The notes: generated by a model from the letters alone, not told the origin. A DNA stretch of 64,000 nucleotides from Chryseobacterium sp. SORGH_AS_0447 (GCF_030818695.1 NZ_JAUTAR010000001.1:2722501-2786500); one strand, 5' to 3'. Positions 24,836 to 34,448 are shown, counted from the stretch's first letter. Program-made: numbers and translations.

Positions 24836-27800
24836 TTATTCTGCTAAATTGATCTCTTTTTCTTTAATCGGCTTCACTTTCTCCTGCAAATATTCGAAAA
24901 TAACATACAATACAGGAATAACAAAAAGTCCCAGAATGGTTCCGATCAGTAATCCGATTGCTGCTCCGGTAGCAATCGATCTGTTACCCACTGCTCCGAT
25001 CCCGCTTGCGAGAACCAACGGCAATAAACCGAAGATAAATGCAAATGAGGTCATCAGAATCGGTCTTAGCCTTGCTTTTGCCGCATTAATGGCAGACATA
25101 ACAATGGATTCCCCGTGATGCCTTCTCTGAACAGCGAATTCAACAATCAGGATCGCATTTTTCGCCAGTAACCCTACCAACATAATAAGGGCGATCTGGA
25201 AGTAAATGTTGTTTTCCAGTCCCATGATCTTCTGGCCGAAGTAAGCTCCCATTACCCCAAGAGGAAGAGAAATAACAACGGTTAATGGAAGGATATAACT
25301 TTCATACTGGGCTGCAAGAATAAAATAAACAAAGATTAAACTCAAGGCAAAAATCAGAATCGTCTGAGAACCTGAAGATAATTCCTCTCTTGAAAGTCCC
25401 GTAAATTCTACCCCGTAATTCTGATCAAGCGTCTGGCTTGCTACCTGCTGAACAGCTCCGATAGCATCCCCCGTACTATATCCTGCCGAGTTGGCTCCGG
25501 TAATTTTAACCGAGCTGAACAGGTTATAACGCCCAACCGACTGCGGTCCGTACGTCTTTGTTAGAGTAACAAACTGTGAAATCGGAGACATGGTTCCTGA
25601 GCTTGTTTTTACATACAGCTGGTTCAGGTCACTCGCATCTTTTCTGTTTTCCGGCAGTGCCTGGATCATTACCCGGAACTGCTTTCCATATTTTGTAAAG
25701 TCGGCACTATAGATACCACCGATATATCCCTGCATTGTTTCCAGAATACTGTTTACGGAAACGCCCAGCTGCTTCGCAAGAGGAACGTTAATTTCCATCT
25801 GGTACTGCGGGTATTTCGTATTAAAGGAAGTCTGGGCAAACTCGATCTCTGGTCTTTTCATCAGGTTTCCGATAAATTCGTTGGTTTTTGCATCCAGTTC
25901 CGCAAAATCACCTCCTGACTTATCCAGCAACACCATTTCGAAACCGGCACTGTTACCAAATCCGGGTACACTCGGCGGCTGGAAGAAAACAACTTTTGCA
26001 TCGGGTGCCTTCGCGGAAATCCCGAAAAGCTGTTTGGTAATATTGTCTGAACTCAAATCTCCTTTTCTTTCGTCGAAAGGTTTCAGCTTGATAAACGCCA
26101 GACCGTTGTTGCTTCCGTTTCCGGAAAGTAAACCACGTCCGGTAGAAATCGTTACATTCTGGATTCCCGGAATTTTAAGGGCTTCTTTCTGCAGGGTTTT
26201 AAGAACATTATACGTTCTTTCCATAGAAGCTCCCGGCGGAAGCTGAACATCGGTAAAGATAATCCCCCTGTCTTCCGTTGGAACAAACCCCTTTTTCATG
26301 GTGGCACTTGCCCAGTATAAAATACCGCCGGTCACCGCGAAAATAATTAAGGTTACCCATTTATGTCTTAAAAGGAAAATAAAGCCTCTTCCGTAACGCT
26401 CTGTTGTCGTTTTGAAGGCGATATTAAATTTATAGAAGAACTTCTGAATGAAATTCAGCTGTTTGTATTCTTTGTGGTGCTCATCATGCGGCTTTAGGAA
26501 TAATGAACATAAAACCGGGCTCAGCGTTAAGGCATTCACTGCAGAAATAAAGATCGCTACGATAAGCGTTACCCCGAACTGCTGATAGAAAACCCCGGTA
26601 GGACCGGTAATAAAAGTAACCGGAATAAATACCGAAGCCATTACAAGAGTAATGGAGATAATTGCTCCCGTAATCTCATCCATTGCTTCAATCGTTGCTT
26701 TTTTTGCGTCGGGAATGCCATGTTCCATTTTGGCGTGAACGGCTTCGACGACAACGATCGCATCATCCACCACAATACCGATTGCCAGTACCAAAGCGAA
26801 TAAGGTTAAAAGGTTTAAGGAATATCCGAATAAATTCAGGAAGAAGAATGCCCCTACAATAGAAACCGGAACGGCAATCGCAGGGATCAACGTAGATCTG
26901 AAATCCTGTAAGAATATATAAACGACAATAAATACAAGGATAAATGCTTCAATCAAGGTATGGATTACTTTCTCAATTGATGCATCCAGGAACTCATTGG
27001 TATCGAAGTTAAAGGTATATTTAATTCCTGCCGGGTATGTGCTTTCTTTAGCTTTCAACTGTGCTTTGATGTTCTCGATAATTTCCTGGGCATTGGATCC
27101 CGGAGTCTGGAAGATCCCCATACTGATGGACGGGTTATCTCCGTTTTCACCGACACCGCTGTAGGAAAGACCGCCAAGTTCTACTTTCGCCACATCTTTC
27201 AGCATCAGGTTTTGCCCGTCTGGCATGGCCTTAATGATGATATTATCGTACTGCTCTTTCTCGTTGAACTTACCTACGTATTTAATGATATATTCGAATG
27301 AGCTTCCGCTGTTCTGTCCTAAAGATCCGGCAGCTGCTTCTCTACTCTGTTCATTGATGGCTGTCGTAACATCAGTAGGCGTAATACCGTAAGCTGCTAG
27401 CTTTGCCGGGTCCAGCCATACCCTCATCGAGTAGTTTTTACCTCCGAAAACGTTGGCTTCCCCCACCCCGTTGATCCTCTGTAAATCCGGGATCACATTG
27501 ATGTTCAGGAAATTCTGAAGATAAACGTCGTCGATGTTTTTATTTTCGGAATAAAACGAAAGATACATCAGGGCACTGGTCTGCTGTTTCTGCGTAACCA
27601 CCCCGGAACGGGTAACTTCGCTAGGCAATAGCGGACTGGCTCTCGAAACCCGGTTCTGCACGTTTACCGCCGCAATATCCGGATCGATTCCCTGTTTAAA
27701 AAATACCTGGATCTGTGCTGAACCGTCATTCCCTGCTGTTGAGGTAATATAGTCCATCCCTTCCACTCCATTGATCTGCTCCTCCAAAGGCACGACCACA

Positions 27801-27979
27801 CTTTTCATGACCGTTTCGGCATTGGCACCTGTATAATTCGCTCTTACACTTACTGTGGGCGGAGCAATATCCGGATACTGCGTTACCGGAAGTGCATAAA
27901 GTCCCAGCACTCCCAAGATGACGATCAGTATCGAGATTACAGTTGATAAAACCGGTCTGTTTATAAAATTTTTAATCAT
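24836..27979 (-). CDS. RND multidrug efflux transporter, HAE1 family
   Basis: The 1047 residues match the length of AcrB/MexB. The protein starts MIKNFINRPVLSTVISILIV. The first porter region includes NVQNRVSRASPLLPSEV. The fourth transmembrane helix carries the proton-relay motif VDDAIVVVEAVH, with the two Asp residues near 405. It uses the proton gradient to export drugs, detergents or bile-like compounds. It begins one base after the adaptor gene, so translation is coupled. Confidence 0.96.
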   Translation of the reverse strand: MIKNFINRPVLSTVISILIVILGVLGLYALPVTQYPDIAPPTVSVRANYTGANAETVMKSVVVPLEEQINGVEGMDYITSTAGNDGSAQIQVFFKQGIDPDIAAVNVQNRVSRASPLLPSEVTRSGVVTQKQQTSALMYLSFYSENKNIDDVYLQNFLNINVIPDLQRINGVGEANVFGGKNYSMRVWLDPAKLAAYGITPTDVTTAINEQSREAAAGSLGQNSGSSFEYIIKYVGKFNEKEQYDNIIIKAMPDGQNLMLKDVAKVELGGLSYSGVGENGDNPSISMGIFQTPGSNAQEIIENIKAQLKAKESTYPAGIKYTFNFDTNEFLDASIEKVIHTLIEAFILVFIVVYIFLQDFRSTLIPAIAVPVSIVGAFFFLNLFGYSLNLLTLFALVLAIGIVVDDAIVVVEAVHAKMEHGIPDAKKATIEAMDEITGAIISITLVMASVFIPVTFITGPTGVFYQQFGVTLIVAIFISAVNALTLSPVLCSLFLKPHDEHHKEYKQLNFIQKFFYKFNIAFKTTTERYGRGFIFLLRHKWVTLIIFAVTGGILYWASATMKKGFVPTEDRGIIFTDVQLPPGASMERTYNVLKTLQKEALKIPGIQNVTISTGRGLLSGNGSNNGLAFIKLKPFDERKGDLSSDNITKQLFGISAKAPDAKVVFFQPPSVPGFGNSAGFEMVLLDKSGGDFAELDAKTNEFIGNLMKRPEIEFAQTSFNTKYPQYQMEINVPLAKQLGVSVNSILETMQGYIGGIYSADFTKYGKQFRVMIQALPENRKDASDLNQLYVKTSSGTMSPISQFVTLTKTYGPQSVGRYNLFSSVKITGANSAGYSTGDAIGAVQQVASQTLDQNYGVEFTGLSREELSSGSQTILIFALSLIFVYFILAAQYESYILPLTVVISLPLGVMGAYFGQKIMGLENNIYFQIALIMLVGLLAKNAILIVEFAVQRRHHGESIVMSAINAAKARLRPILMTSFAFIFGLLPLVLASGIGAVGNRSIATGAAIGLLIGTILGLFVIPVLYVIFEYLQEKVKPIKEKEINLAE

Positions 27980-27980
27980 A

Positions 27981-29168
27981 TTAGAATTTCGGTTTTACAG
28001 ATTGTACAAGACTGTCCATTTTTACTTTTTTAGGCTTAATGGCAGTTCCTGATTTTAACGTTCCCGTGCCGGAAGCCACTACCAGCTCGCCTTTTTTAAC
28101 TCCTGATTTTATCAAAGCCAAGTTGTCTATCCTGTCGATAACATCAATCACCACATTTCTGGCGGTATCGCCTTTGTCTACTTTATAAACATAGACGATC
28201 CCCTGCTGCTCGTATGTAGCACTTTCAGGCACTACCAAGACATTATCATAAGGCTGAGGGAAACGGATGGTACCGCTGTTCCCGTTGCTCAGCAGTTTCT
28301 GGGCATTGGTAAATTCAACCCTGAACTGGATGGTTCCCGTTGTAGGATCAATCTGTCCCGTAATCGCTTCAATTCTTCCTTTTTCAGGATAAAGGCTGCC
28401 GTTTGCCAGCTCCAGTTCCACCATTGGAAGATTTTTAATTTTTTCAGGCATCGATGCGCCCGGAGACTTTTCAAGGAAATTGAAATATTCCTTTTCATTC
28501 ATTGAAAAATAAGCATAGATCTCGGAAGTATCGGAAATCGTCGTCAGCGGCGTCTGGTCACTTGGCCCTACAAGGCTTCCCACTTTTAAAGGAAGCTTTC
28601 CAATTACCCCGGAAATCGGCGCACGGATCACGGAATATTCAATATTGGCCTCAACTCCTTTATAATTGGCAACTGCCTGACTTTTCGCGGCCTGGGCCTG
28701 CTTCAGCTGAGCCTGAGCCTGAGCCAAGTTAGCCTGTGCGGTCTGCAACTGTACATTGCTGATAATATTTTTCTGAACCAACGGTTTCAGTTTATTGACT
28801 TCAACATTTGCTGCTGCTACCGCTGCCTGGGCCGCTGCAATATTGGATTCTGCTGCACCGATCCCTGCTTTGGAAGCAGCTGCGGTTTCGTTAAGGATAT
28901 TGGTTTCCAGACGGAAAAGCGGCTGCCCTTTGGTTACGTACTGCCCTTCGTCTACAAGAACCTGGGTGATGTATCCCTGTATTTTAGCCCGTACATCGTT
29001 GTTTACCCTTCCCTGGATGGTTGCAGGAAACGTCTGATAGCCGACTACATTTTTAGACTCCACATTTACCACGGGATACGGCTTTGGGCCGTCCTGCTTG
29101 GGAGCTTCTTTTTTACAGGCCACTAAAGAGAGTGCTGCAACAGAAAGTATAACTAGCTTATTATTCAT
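27981..29168 (-). CDS. RND efflux periplasmic adaptor (membrane fusion lipoprotein)
   Basis: The 395 residues begin with a lipoprotein signal (LSVAALSLVACKK). The biotinyl-lipoyl half-motifs (RAKIQGYITQVLVDEGQYVTKGQ and IRAPISGVIGKLPLKVG, quoted in parts: VDEGQYVTKGQ, RAPISGVIG) flank an alpha-helical hairpin rich in Ala and Gln. Beta-barrel and membrane-proximal domains follow. It links the RND pump to the outer-membrane channel and lies one base after the regulator gene. Confidence 0.94.
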   Translation of the reverse strand: MNNKLVILSVAALSLVACKKEAPKQDGPKPYPVVNVESKNVVGYQTFPATIQGRVNNDVRAKIQGYITQVLVDEGQYVTKGQPLFRLETNILNETAAASKAGIGAAESNIAAAQAAVAAANVEVNKLKPLVQKNIISNVQLQTAQANLAQAQAQLKQAQAAKSQAVANYKGVEANIEYSVIRAPISGVIGKLPLKVGSLVGPSDQTPLTTISDTSEIYAYFSMNEKEYFNFLEKSPGASMPEKIKNLPMVELELANGSLYPEKGRIEAITGQIDPTTGTIQFRVEFTNAQKLLSNGNSGTIRFPQPYDNVLVVPESATYEQQGIVYVYKVDKGDTARNVVIDVIDRIDNLALIKSGVKKGELVVASGTGTLKSGTAIKPKKVKMDSLVQSVKPKF

Positions 29169-29169
29169 T

Positions 29170-29622
29170 TTATAGTTTATTAAGTGATTCCTGAATATTT
29201 TTTATATTTTTATTGAGTAACGCTTTATAAGCTTCGATCTTCTCATTGTAATCATCATGATTTTTCTTAAAATTGTCTAAGTCATCCAGTAGTTTTAATT
29301 CGTCTTTCATTTTTTGAACTATTTTTTCAAATCTTATCTTCTTATAACCGTCATTGATGAAAAAATACCGTTTCCGCTCATCCATTTTGTTGTGATCCAC
29401 AATGAGTTCCAAATTCAGCAATAAAGAAATACTGGTAGAAACCGAACTTTTGCTTGCAGAAAATACATCCACAAATTCATCAAAAGTAATGCCCACCTTA
29501 TCATAATCGAAAAGAAGATAGGCATAAATCTTTGAAGCTAAAGGCGGTAGGTTGAAAATGGAACCGTAAAACTTCACGGCATCCTGGAAAATTCTTTCAT
29601 CAATTTCTATACTCTTATGCAT
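29170..29622 (-). CDS. GbsR/MarR-type winged-helix regulator of the efflux operon
   Basis: This 150-residue protein has an N-terminal winged helix (LASKIYAYLLFDYDKVGITF, then FSASKSSVSTSISLLLNLELI) and a charged C-terminal coiled coil (about 100-150), typical of GbsR-family MarR-like repressors. It is the first gene of the operon and a perfect interrupted palindrome lies in its promoter. Autoregulation and control of the pump are therefore likely (inference). The inducer is unknown. Confidence 0.82.
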   Translation of the reverse strand: MHKSIEIDERIFQDAVKFYGSIFNLPPLASKIYAYLLFDYDKVGITFDEFVDVFSASKSSVSTSISLLLNLELIVDHNKMDERKRYFFINDGYKKIRFEKIVQKMKDELKLLDDLDNFKKNHDDYNEKIEAYKALLNKNIKNIQESLNKL

Positions 29623-29639
29623 GGTATATAAATTTGAGA

Positions 29640-29675
29640 CAAAAGTAAAAATTAGTTCAGAACTAAACGAACAAA
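29640..29675 (-). promoter_or_regulatory. efflux operon promoter with candidate operator
   Basis: The minus strand has TACTTTTG (plus 29640-29647) as -7 element and a TTTG (plus 29672-29675) 24 nt upstream, a slightly long spacer. Between them lies the palindrome TTAGTTC-A-GAACTAA (29652-29666). A dimeric regulator bound there would sit between the promoter elements. Confidence 0.6.
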
Positions 29676-29739
29676 CTTGATAGAGTTTATAAATCCATAG
29701 CGTTTTAAAAATTCAATGATGCAGGATTTAACTTTTACA

Positions 29740-30252
29740 TTAAATAATAATCTTTTCAAAAGCTTTGCGCATCCCTCCGGCCAGGAAAACCTCTCCACAG
29801 TACGTATAGCCTTTGCTTTCCAATATCCTGAGCATCGCAGTATTATCGAAATTCGTATCTACTTTTACACTCTGGATGCCGTGTGAACGGGTAAATTCCT
29901 CAATATGATCGAAAAGTATTTTCACCAGGCCCTTTCCTGCAAATTTTTCATCTACGGCTACCCGATGTACAACAACAAATTCTCCGTTGCTCAGCCATGC
30001 ACCGTCAATGGTACTGTAAGCGGGTTCGTCATTTAAGATTAAAGCGGTATAAACAGCAATCTCATTATCTACGGTCATGACGTATCCAAAACCCTTTGCA
30101 ATATCGCTTTCTACCGTATTAAGGTTGGGATATCCCTGCTGCCACTGGGTGCTTCCGTCTTTTCTTCTTCTTTCGATAGCCTGTTGTAGGATGTTCCAGA
30201 TCGTGTCTCTGTCATTAATTTCTGCCTTTCTCAGTTTAATCTCTGCATTCAT
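29740..30252 (-). CDS. GNAT-family N-acetyltransferase
   Basis: The 170-residue protein shows the GNAT core: VVVHRVAVDEKFAGKGLVKI holds the V-x-x-x-x-R/Q-G-x-G/A acetyl-CoA loop in the form EKFAGKGL (near 100). The beta-5/alpha-4 part is VKVDTNFDNTAMLRILESKG. The acceptor is unknown. It appears monocistronic. Confidence 0.85.
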   Translation of the reverse strand: MNAEIKLRKAEINDRDTIWNILQQAIERRRKDGSTQWQQGYPNLNTVESDIAKGFGYVMTVDNEIAVYTALILNDEPAYSTIDGAWLSNGEFVVVHRVAVDEKFAGKGLVKILFDHIEEFTRSHGIQSVKVDTNFDNTAMLRILESKGYTYCGEVFLAGGMRKAFEKIII

Positions 30253-30324
30253 TGCGGTGGATTTTATTTAAATATAGAATTGATTTTTTTAAACTTAATC
30301 TTCAATATCGGATCATTGTTCAAA

Positions 30325-30362
30325 GTAAAAAACCGAAAACTAATTAAAATTAATTTTCGGTT
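30325..30362 (-). terminator. intrinsic terminator of the DUF2007 gene
   Basis: AACCGAAAA (30331-30339) pairs with TTTTCGGTT (30354-30362), with further pairing possible within the loop. An A run on the plus side gives a U run for minus-strand transcripts. Confidence 0.75.
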
Positions 30363-30395
30363 CGAAGTAGTAAAATTTAAAATTATGAAATTGTT

Positions 30396-30626
30396 TTATT
30401 GATTTTGATTCTGCTGAAGATAAGCGTCTATTACCTCGAAGGCTTTTTTCTCATCTTCCAGTTTCACCATTACTTTCAGCGATGTAGCCGTGGGCGTAGT
30501 TGTAAAAGTAAGGTAGTTGTTTTCTACTGAATTTCTGATTTGTGCATCGTCCAGTTTAGACTTTATCAGTTGGATTTCTGCAGGTTTGTCACTTTCAAAA
30601 ACTGATACTCTTGTACTTCTTTCCAT
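30396..30626 (-). CDS. DUF2007-domain small protein
   Basis: This 76-residue cytoplasmic protein has the ferredoxin-like DUF2007 pattern: a first strand (TRVSVFESDKPAEIQLIKSKL), a middle with VENNYLTF, and a last strand (LKVMVKLEDEKKAFEVID). Such proteins are called putative signal-transducing proteins and may act as small regulatory domains. No partner is evident; it is transcribed alone and terminated by a hairpin. Confidence 0.75.
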   Translation of the reverse strand: MERSTRVSVFESDKPAEIQLIKSKLDDAQIRNSVENNYLTFTTTPTATSLKVMVKLEDEKKAFEVIDAYLQQNQNQ

Positions 30627-30689
30627 AGTTCTGTCTCGTTTGAGTATCTAAATATATAACGTTTTTTTGAAAATTACAAATTTCAGCTT

Positions 30690-32015
30690 TTAAATTTTGT
30701 TTATATTCTTTTCAATTTTATCCAGAGCAAGCTGAATTTCTTCTTTGGTTACGTTCAGATGCGGCCTGAAACGGAGCGATTGGTCGCCGCAGGCCAGGAT
30801 GATCATTCCGTCATTCCATAGTTCGTCCCTTAGATGATTTCTCTGATCATGGGTCGGAAGATCGATGGCACACATCAGCCCTCTCCCTCTGGCGTTGGAT
30901 AATTTCTCAGGATATTTCTGCTGTAAATTCTGAAGGCTTTCCAGAAGATAATCGCCAACTACTCTTGCATTCTCCACCAGGTTTTCCTTTTCAATGACTT
31001 CAAGCACCAATTGGAAACGGAGCATATCGATAAAATTTCCTCCGAAAGTGGAATTGATCCTGGAACTTTCCCGGAATACATTGTTCGGAATTTCATCAAA
31101 CTTTTCTTTGTTGGCTAAAATTCCGCAGACCTGCGCTTTTTTACCGAAGGAGATAATATCAGGCTTCGCGGTAAAATGTTCGAAAGCCCACATTTTACCT
31201 GTGATTCCGATACCGGTCTGCACTTCATCAAAGATCAGAAGAATTTCATGCTGGTCGCAGATTTTTCTCAAACCCATCAAAAATTCATCCCGGAAGTGGT
31301 TATCGCCACCTTCTGCCTGAATCGGCTCAATGATGATACAGGCTACTTTATCAGGATTCATTAAGATGGCCTCTTCGATATTTAACAAAGCCAGCCTTTC
31401 ATTTTTTATGGTTTCTTCCAGATTCTCTTCGGTGATTGGGAACGTCAGTTTAGGATTCAGGATCCTCGGCCAGTTGAACATCGGGAAATACTGGTATTTT
31501 CTTGGGTCAGCCGTATTGGTAAGGCTTAAAGTATAACCGCTCCTTCCGTGGAATGCCTGCCGAAAATGGATGCAGATCCCCGCTTCAAGATCAAGCCCTT
31601 TCTCGAAGTTCTTCCGTGTTTTCCAGTCAAAGCAGGCTTTCATTGCATTTTCAACGGCTATTGCTCCGCCTTCAATAAAGAAAGCATATTGTAGTTCTTC
31701 GGGAATGGCAACTCTTTCAAAAACTTCAAGAAAATGAGCATATTCTTCAGAGTACACGTCGGCAAGCGTTGGCTTATTCACCGCCATTTTTCCGAGCCAA
31801 GCCGACTTTTCAAGGAGGTAAGGATGATTGTACCCGATGGATGCTGAAGCAAACATTGAAAACATATCCAGGTACTCGCAGTCGGTAAGTTTATCGTAAA
31901 GCCATGAACCATGGGATTTTTCAATATCCATTACGAAATCGAACCCGTCAGCCAGAACGTGTCTGCCTACGGTTTCCTTTACTTTATTTGTTTGTATATC
32001 AATAGTTGGTTGCAT
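30690..32015 (-). CDS. lat: L-lysine 6-transaminase
   Basis: This class III PLP aminotransferase has 441 residues. FIEGGAIAVENAMKACFDWK (near 110), FDEVQTGIG (near 265, Asp to the pyridine N) and SFGKKAQVCG (near 290, Schiff-base Lys) match lysine 6-aminotransferases such as that of Flavobacterium lutescens. It moves the epsilon-amino group of lysine to 2-oxoglutarate, giving piperideine-6-carboxylate. The next gene upstream encodes the enzyme for the following step. Confidence 0.9.
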   Translation of the reverse strand: MQPTIDIQTNKVKETVGRHVLADGFDFVMDIEKSHGSWLYDKLTDCEYLDMFSMFASASIGYNHPYLLEKSAWLGKMAVNKPTLADVYSEEYAHFLEVFERVAIPEELQYAFFIEGGAIAVENAMKACFDWKTRKNFEKGLDLEAGICIHFRQAFHGRSGYTLSLTNTADPRKYQYFPMFNWPRILNPKLTFPITEENLEETIKNERLALLNIEEAILMNPDKVACIIIEPIQAEGGDNHFRDEFLMGLRKICDQHEILLIFDEVQTGIGITGKMWAFEHFTAKPDIISFGKKAQVCGILANKEKFDEIPNNVFRESSRINSTFGGNFIDMLRFQLVLEVIEKENLVENARVVGDYLLESLQNLQQKYPEKLSNARGRGLMCAIDLPTHDQRNHLRDELWNDGMIILACGDQSLRFRPHLNVTKEEIQLALDKIEKNINKI

Positions 32016-32122
32016 ATTAAATAAAATCTTAGGGTGATTAGAATTTAATAATTAGAGATCAGGATTTTACTTATAACGTTAATCTTAGGGTTTATTACAT
32101 CCCGATGCTCAATATTAGTTTT

Positions 32123-33673
32123 TTAAAGGTCAAACTTGATCCCTTGCGCCAAAGGAAGGTTTGCGGTGTAGTTAATCGTATTGGTCTGTCTTCTCATGTA
32201 ATATTTCCAGACATCCGATCCCGATTCCCTGCCGCCGCCGGTCTCTTTTTCGCCACCGAAGGCACCACCGATTTCCGCGCCGGAAGTCCCGATATTTACA
32301 TTGGCAATTCCGCAGTCGGAACCTGCGTGTGAAAGGAATAGTTCTGCTTCTCTGAGGTTCTGCGTCATGATGGCCGACGATAATCCCTGAGGAACGTCAT
32401 TCTGGATTGCAATGGCTTCTTCCAATGTACTGTATCTGATCAGATATAAAATCGGGGCAAACGTTTCGTGCTGAACGATTTCGTAGGAATTTTTCACTTC
32501 AGCAATACACGGCTTTACATAACAGCCGGATTCAAATCCCTTTCCTTTCAGCACTTCACCTTCTACAATGAACTTCGCACCTTCTTTTTTCCCTTTTTTG
32601 ATCGCATCCTGATAAGCGTTTACTGCATCTTTATCGATCAATGGCCCTACGTGGTTGGTTTCATCAAGAGGGTTTCCGATCTTCAGCTGTCCGTAAGCTT
32701 TTACCAGTCTGTTTTTTACTTCGTCATATACGCTTTCATGGATAATCAGCCTTCTTGTGGACGTACATCGCTGCCCGGCTGTTCCCACCGCTCCGAAAAC
32801 AGCGCCGATAATCGACATGTCGATATCCGCATCTTTTGAAATAATGATGGCATTGTTTCCGCCCAGCTCAAGGATGGATTTTCCGAATCTTTGGGCAACA
32901 TTGGTAGAAACCATTCTTCCTACTCTGGTAGATCCTGTGAAGGAAACCAAAGAAACCCTTTTGTCATCCACCAGCTTCTGGCCAATTTCATGATCCGCTA
33001 CCAACACGCTTGAAATTCCTTCGGAAAGATTATTCTCTCTTAAAACCTCATTCATGATGTTCTGGCAGGCAATCGCGCAAAGCGGCGTTTTTTCCGACGG
33101 CTTCCAGATCGTTACGTTTCCGCAGATCCATGCTAAAGCCGTATTCCACGACCAAACGGCTACCGGAAAATTAAAAGCGGTAATAATTCCCACAATTCCC
33201 AGCGGGTGATACTGCTCGTACATCCGGTGTCCAGGTCTTTCCGAGTGCATGGTATACCCGTGAAGCTGTCTGGAAACCCCAACGGCAAAGTCGCAGATGT
33301 CGATCATTTCCTGAACTTCACCCAGTCCTTCCTGTAAAGATTTTCCCATCTCATAGGAAACCAGCTTTCCCAGATCGTCTTTGTACTGTCTTAATTTCTG
33401 GCCGAGCTGGCGTACGATTTCCCCTCTTTTAGGAGCCGGAATCAGCCTGAATTCTTTGAAAGCCTTCTCGGCGGTTTCGATTACCTTATCGTAATCCGAT
33501 GCGCCGGAAGTTTTTACTTTTGCGATCAGATTTCCGTCCACCGGGGAATAACTTTCTATAATTTTCCCTGATGCAAAGTATTTTCCGCCTGTTGAAGTCC
33601 CCTTATTCTCATCTTTAATTCCCAGATTTTTGAGCGTTTTTTCAATCCCAAAATCCTTTACTTTTTTAGACAT
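32123..33673 (-). CDS. L-aminoadipate-semialdehyde (piperideine-6-carboxylate) dehydrogenase
   Basis: The 516-residue NAD-dependent aldehyde dehydrogenase shows the general-base Glu in ILELGGNNAI and the catalytic Cys in AGQRCTSTRR. The N-terminal stretch and FNFPVAVWSWNTALAWICGN match the ALDH7 (antiquitin-like) group. With the adjacent lysine 6-transaminase it would convert lysine to 2-aminoadipate. The two genes face the same way, 107 bases apart, and this one has a good promoter. Confidence 0.9.
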   Translation of the reverse strand: MSKKVKDFGIEKTLKNLGIKDENKGTSTGGKYFASGKIIESYSPVDGNLIAKVKTSGASDYDKVIETAEKAFKEFRLIPAPKRGEIVRQLGQKLRQYKDDLGKLVSYEMGKSLQEGLGEVQEMIDICDFAVGVSRQLHGYTMHSERPGHRMYEQYHPLGIVGIITAFNFPVAVWSWNTALAWICGNVTIWKPSEKTPLCAIACQNIMNEVLRENNLSEGISSVLVADHEIGQKLVDDKRVSLVSFTGSTRVGRMVSTNVAQRFGKSILELGGNNAIIISKDADIDMSIIGAVFGAVGTAGQRCTSTRRLIIHESVYDEVKNRLVKAYGQLKIGNPLDETNHVGPLIDKDAVNAYQDAIKKGKKEGAKFIVEGEVLKGKGFESGCYVKPCIAEVKNSYEIVQHETFAPILYLIRYSTLEEAIAIQNDVPQGLSSAIMTQNLREAELFLSHAGSDCGIANVNIGTSGAEIGGAFGGEKETGGGRESGSDVWKYYMRRQTNTINYTANLPLAQGIKFDL

Positions 33674-33697
33674 AAAAATTTTACTTTTCGTTTCCTC

Positions 33698-33727
33698 TAA
33701 AGATAAAAATATTATGCGAACCGCAAA
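33698..33727 (-). promoter_or_regulatory. promoter of the lysine catabolism genes
   Basis: On the minus strand TTTG (plus 33724-33727), an 18-nt spacer and TATCTTTA (plus 33698-33705) match the consensus except for the last base. Confidence 0.55.
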
Positions 33728-33754
33728 ATTTTAATTTTTTTAACGTGTTTTTTA

Positions 33755-33785
33755 TTTGGACTAATTATAAACATGCTTATCTTTG
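33755..33785 (+). promoter_or_regulatory. promoter of the 66-residue membrane protein gene
   Basis: TTTG (33755-33758), exactly 19 nt, and TATCTTTG (33778-33785) form a full consensus Bacteroidota promoter, 25 bases before the start codon. Confidence 0.75.
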
Positions 33786-33810
33786 TAAGGCAATCATTTG
33801 AATTTCAGAA

Positions 33811-34011
33811 ATGGAAAAAGACAGGATTAAAAACAACCCTGCTGATGAGGAAAAGAAAACGCCAAGGTGGAAAAGCCTGGTAAAAAAATTCGGGATCGGC
33901 GGCATTATATTTTTTACGGTGAAAGGCATTATTACCTCTACGCTGATCTATTTCCTTGGGAAAAATGCGTGGAGCATTATTGCAGGTTACTTTACGGGAA
34001 TATTCGATTAA
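33811..34011 (+). CDS. small single-span membrane protein
   Basis: This 66-residue protein has a charged N-terminus (KDRIKNNPADEEKKTPRWKS) and one or two hydrophobic segments (FGIGGIIFFTVKGIITSTLI and NAWSIIAGYF). A consensus promoter and a perfect terminator flank it, so it is a genuine transcription unit although the function is unknown. Confidence 0.65.
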   Translation: MEKDRIKNNPADEEKKTPRWKSLVKKFGIGGIIFFTVKGIITSTLIYFLGKNAWSIIAGYFTGIFD

Positions 34012-34031
34012 TCGATTGAAATAAGAACCAG

Positions 34032-34064
34032 AAAAGCTGAGAAAATCTCTCAGCTTTTTTTATT
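34032..34064. terminator. intrinsic terminator, possibly bidirectional
   Basis: AAAAGCTGAG (34032-34041) pairs perfectly with CTCAGCTTTT (34049-34058), followed by T residues. It lies between the small membrane protein gene and the convergent Arc-like gene. Confidence 0.85.
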
Positions 34065-34101
34065 TATTCCCGCTAATTCCGGGTTATTGTTTGTTATACA
34101 G

Positions 34102-34290
34102 TTACTCTTTCTTTTTCCTTCCGGACTCCGTCAGGCTTTGATGCAGCAAATACTCAATCTGCCCGTTCACACTCCGGAATTCATCATTTGCCCATTTTTC
34201 CAGCAGCTTATACGTAGACTCATCGATCCGCAGGACAAAGGATTTTTTGCCTTTGCTTCCGGGAGAAGACTGAGCTTTTTCTGATTTCAT
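34102..34290 (-). CDS. Arc-like ribbon-helix-helix protein
   Basis: The 62 residues contain a strand KKSFVLRIDESTYKLLEKWA and a helix pair ending VNGQIEYLLHQSL, the pattern of small Arc/MetJ-type DNA-binding proteins. Basic tails flank the fold. It follows the SPFH gene on the same strand after 158 bases. An effect on that gene is possible but unproven. Confidence 0.7.
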   Translation of the reverse strand: MKSEKAQSSPGSKGKKSFVLRIDESTYKLLEKWANDEFRSVNGQIEYLLHQSLTESGRKKKE

Positions 34291-34448
34291 TTTCCTTAAT
34301 TCTTTTTTTGCTTAAATAAGCAAATGATTGTTTACTATTGACTATAAAATTCCGATCGGACGCTAATTTAATTGTCTTTTAACTCTAACGCAGATCAGAC
34401 TTCTGCTGAACAAAAAGCTTATTGAAATTCTACCGCGAATTTTAATGA

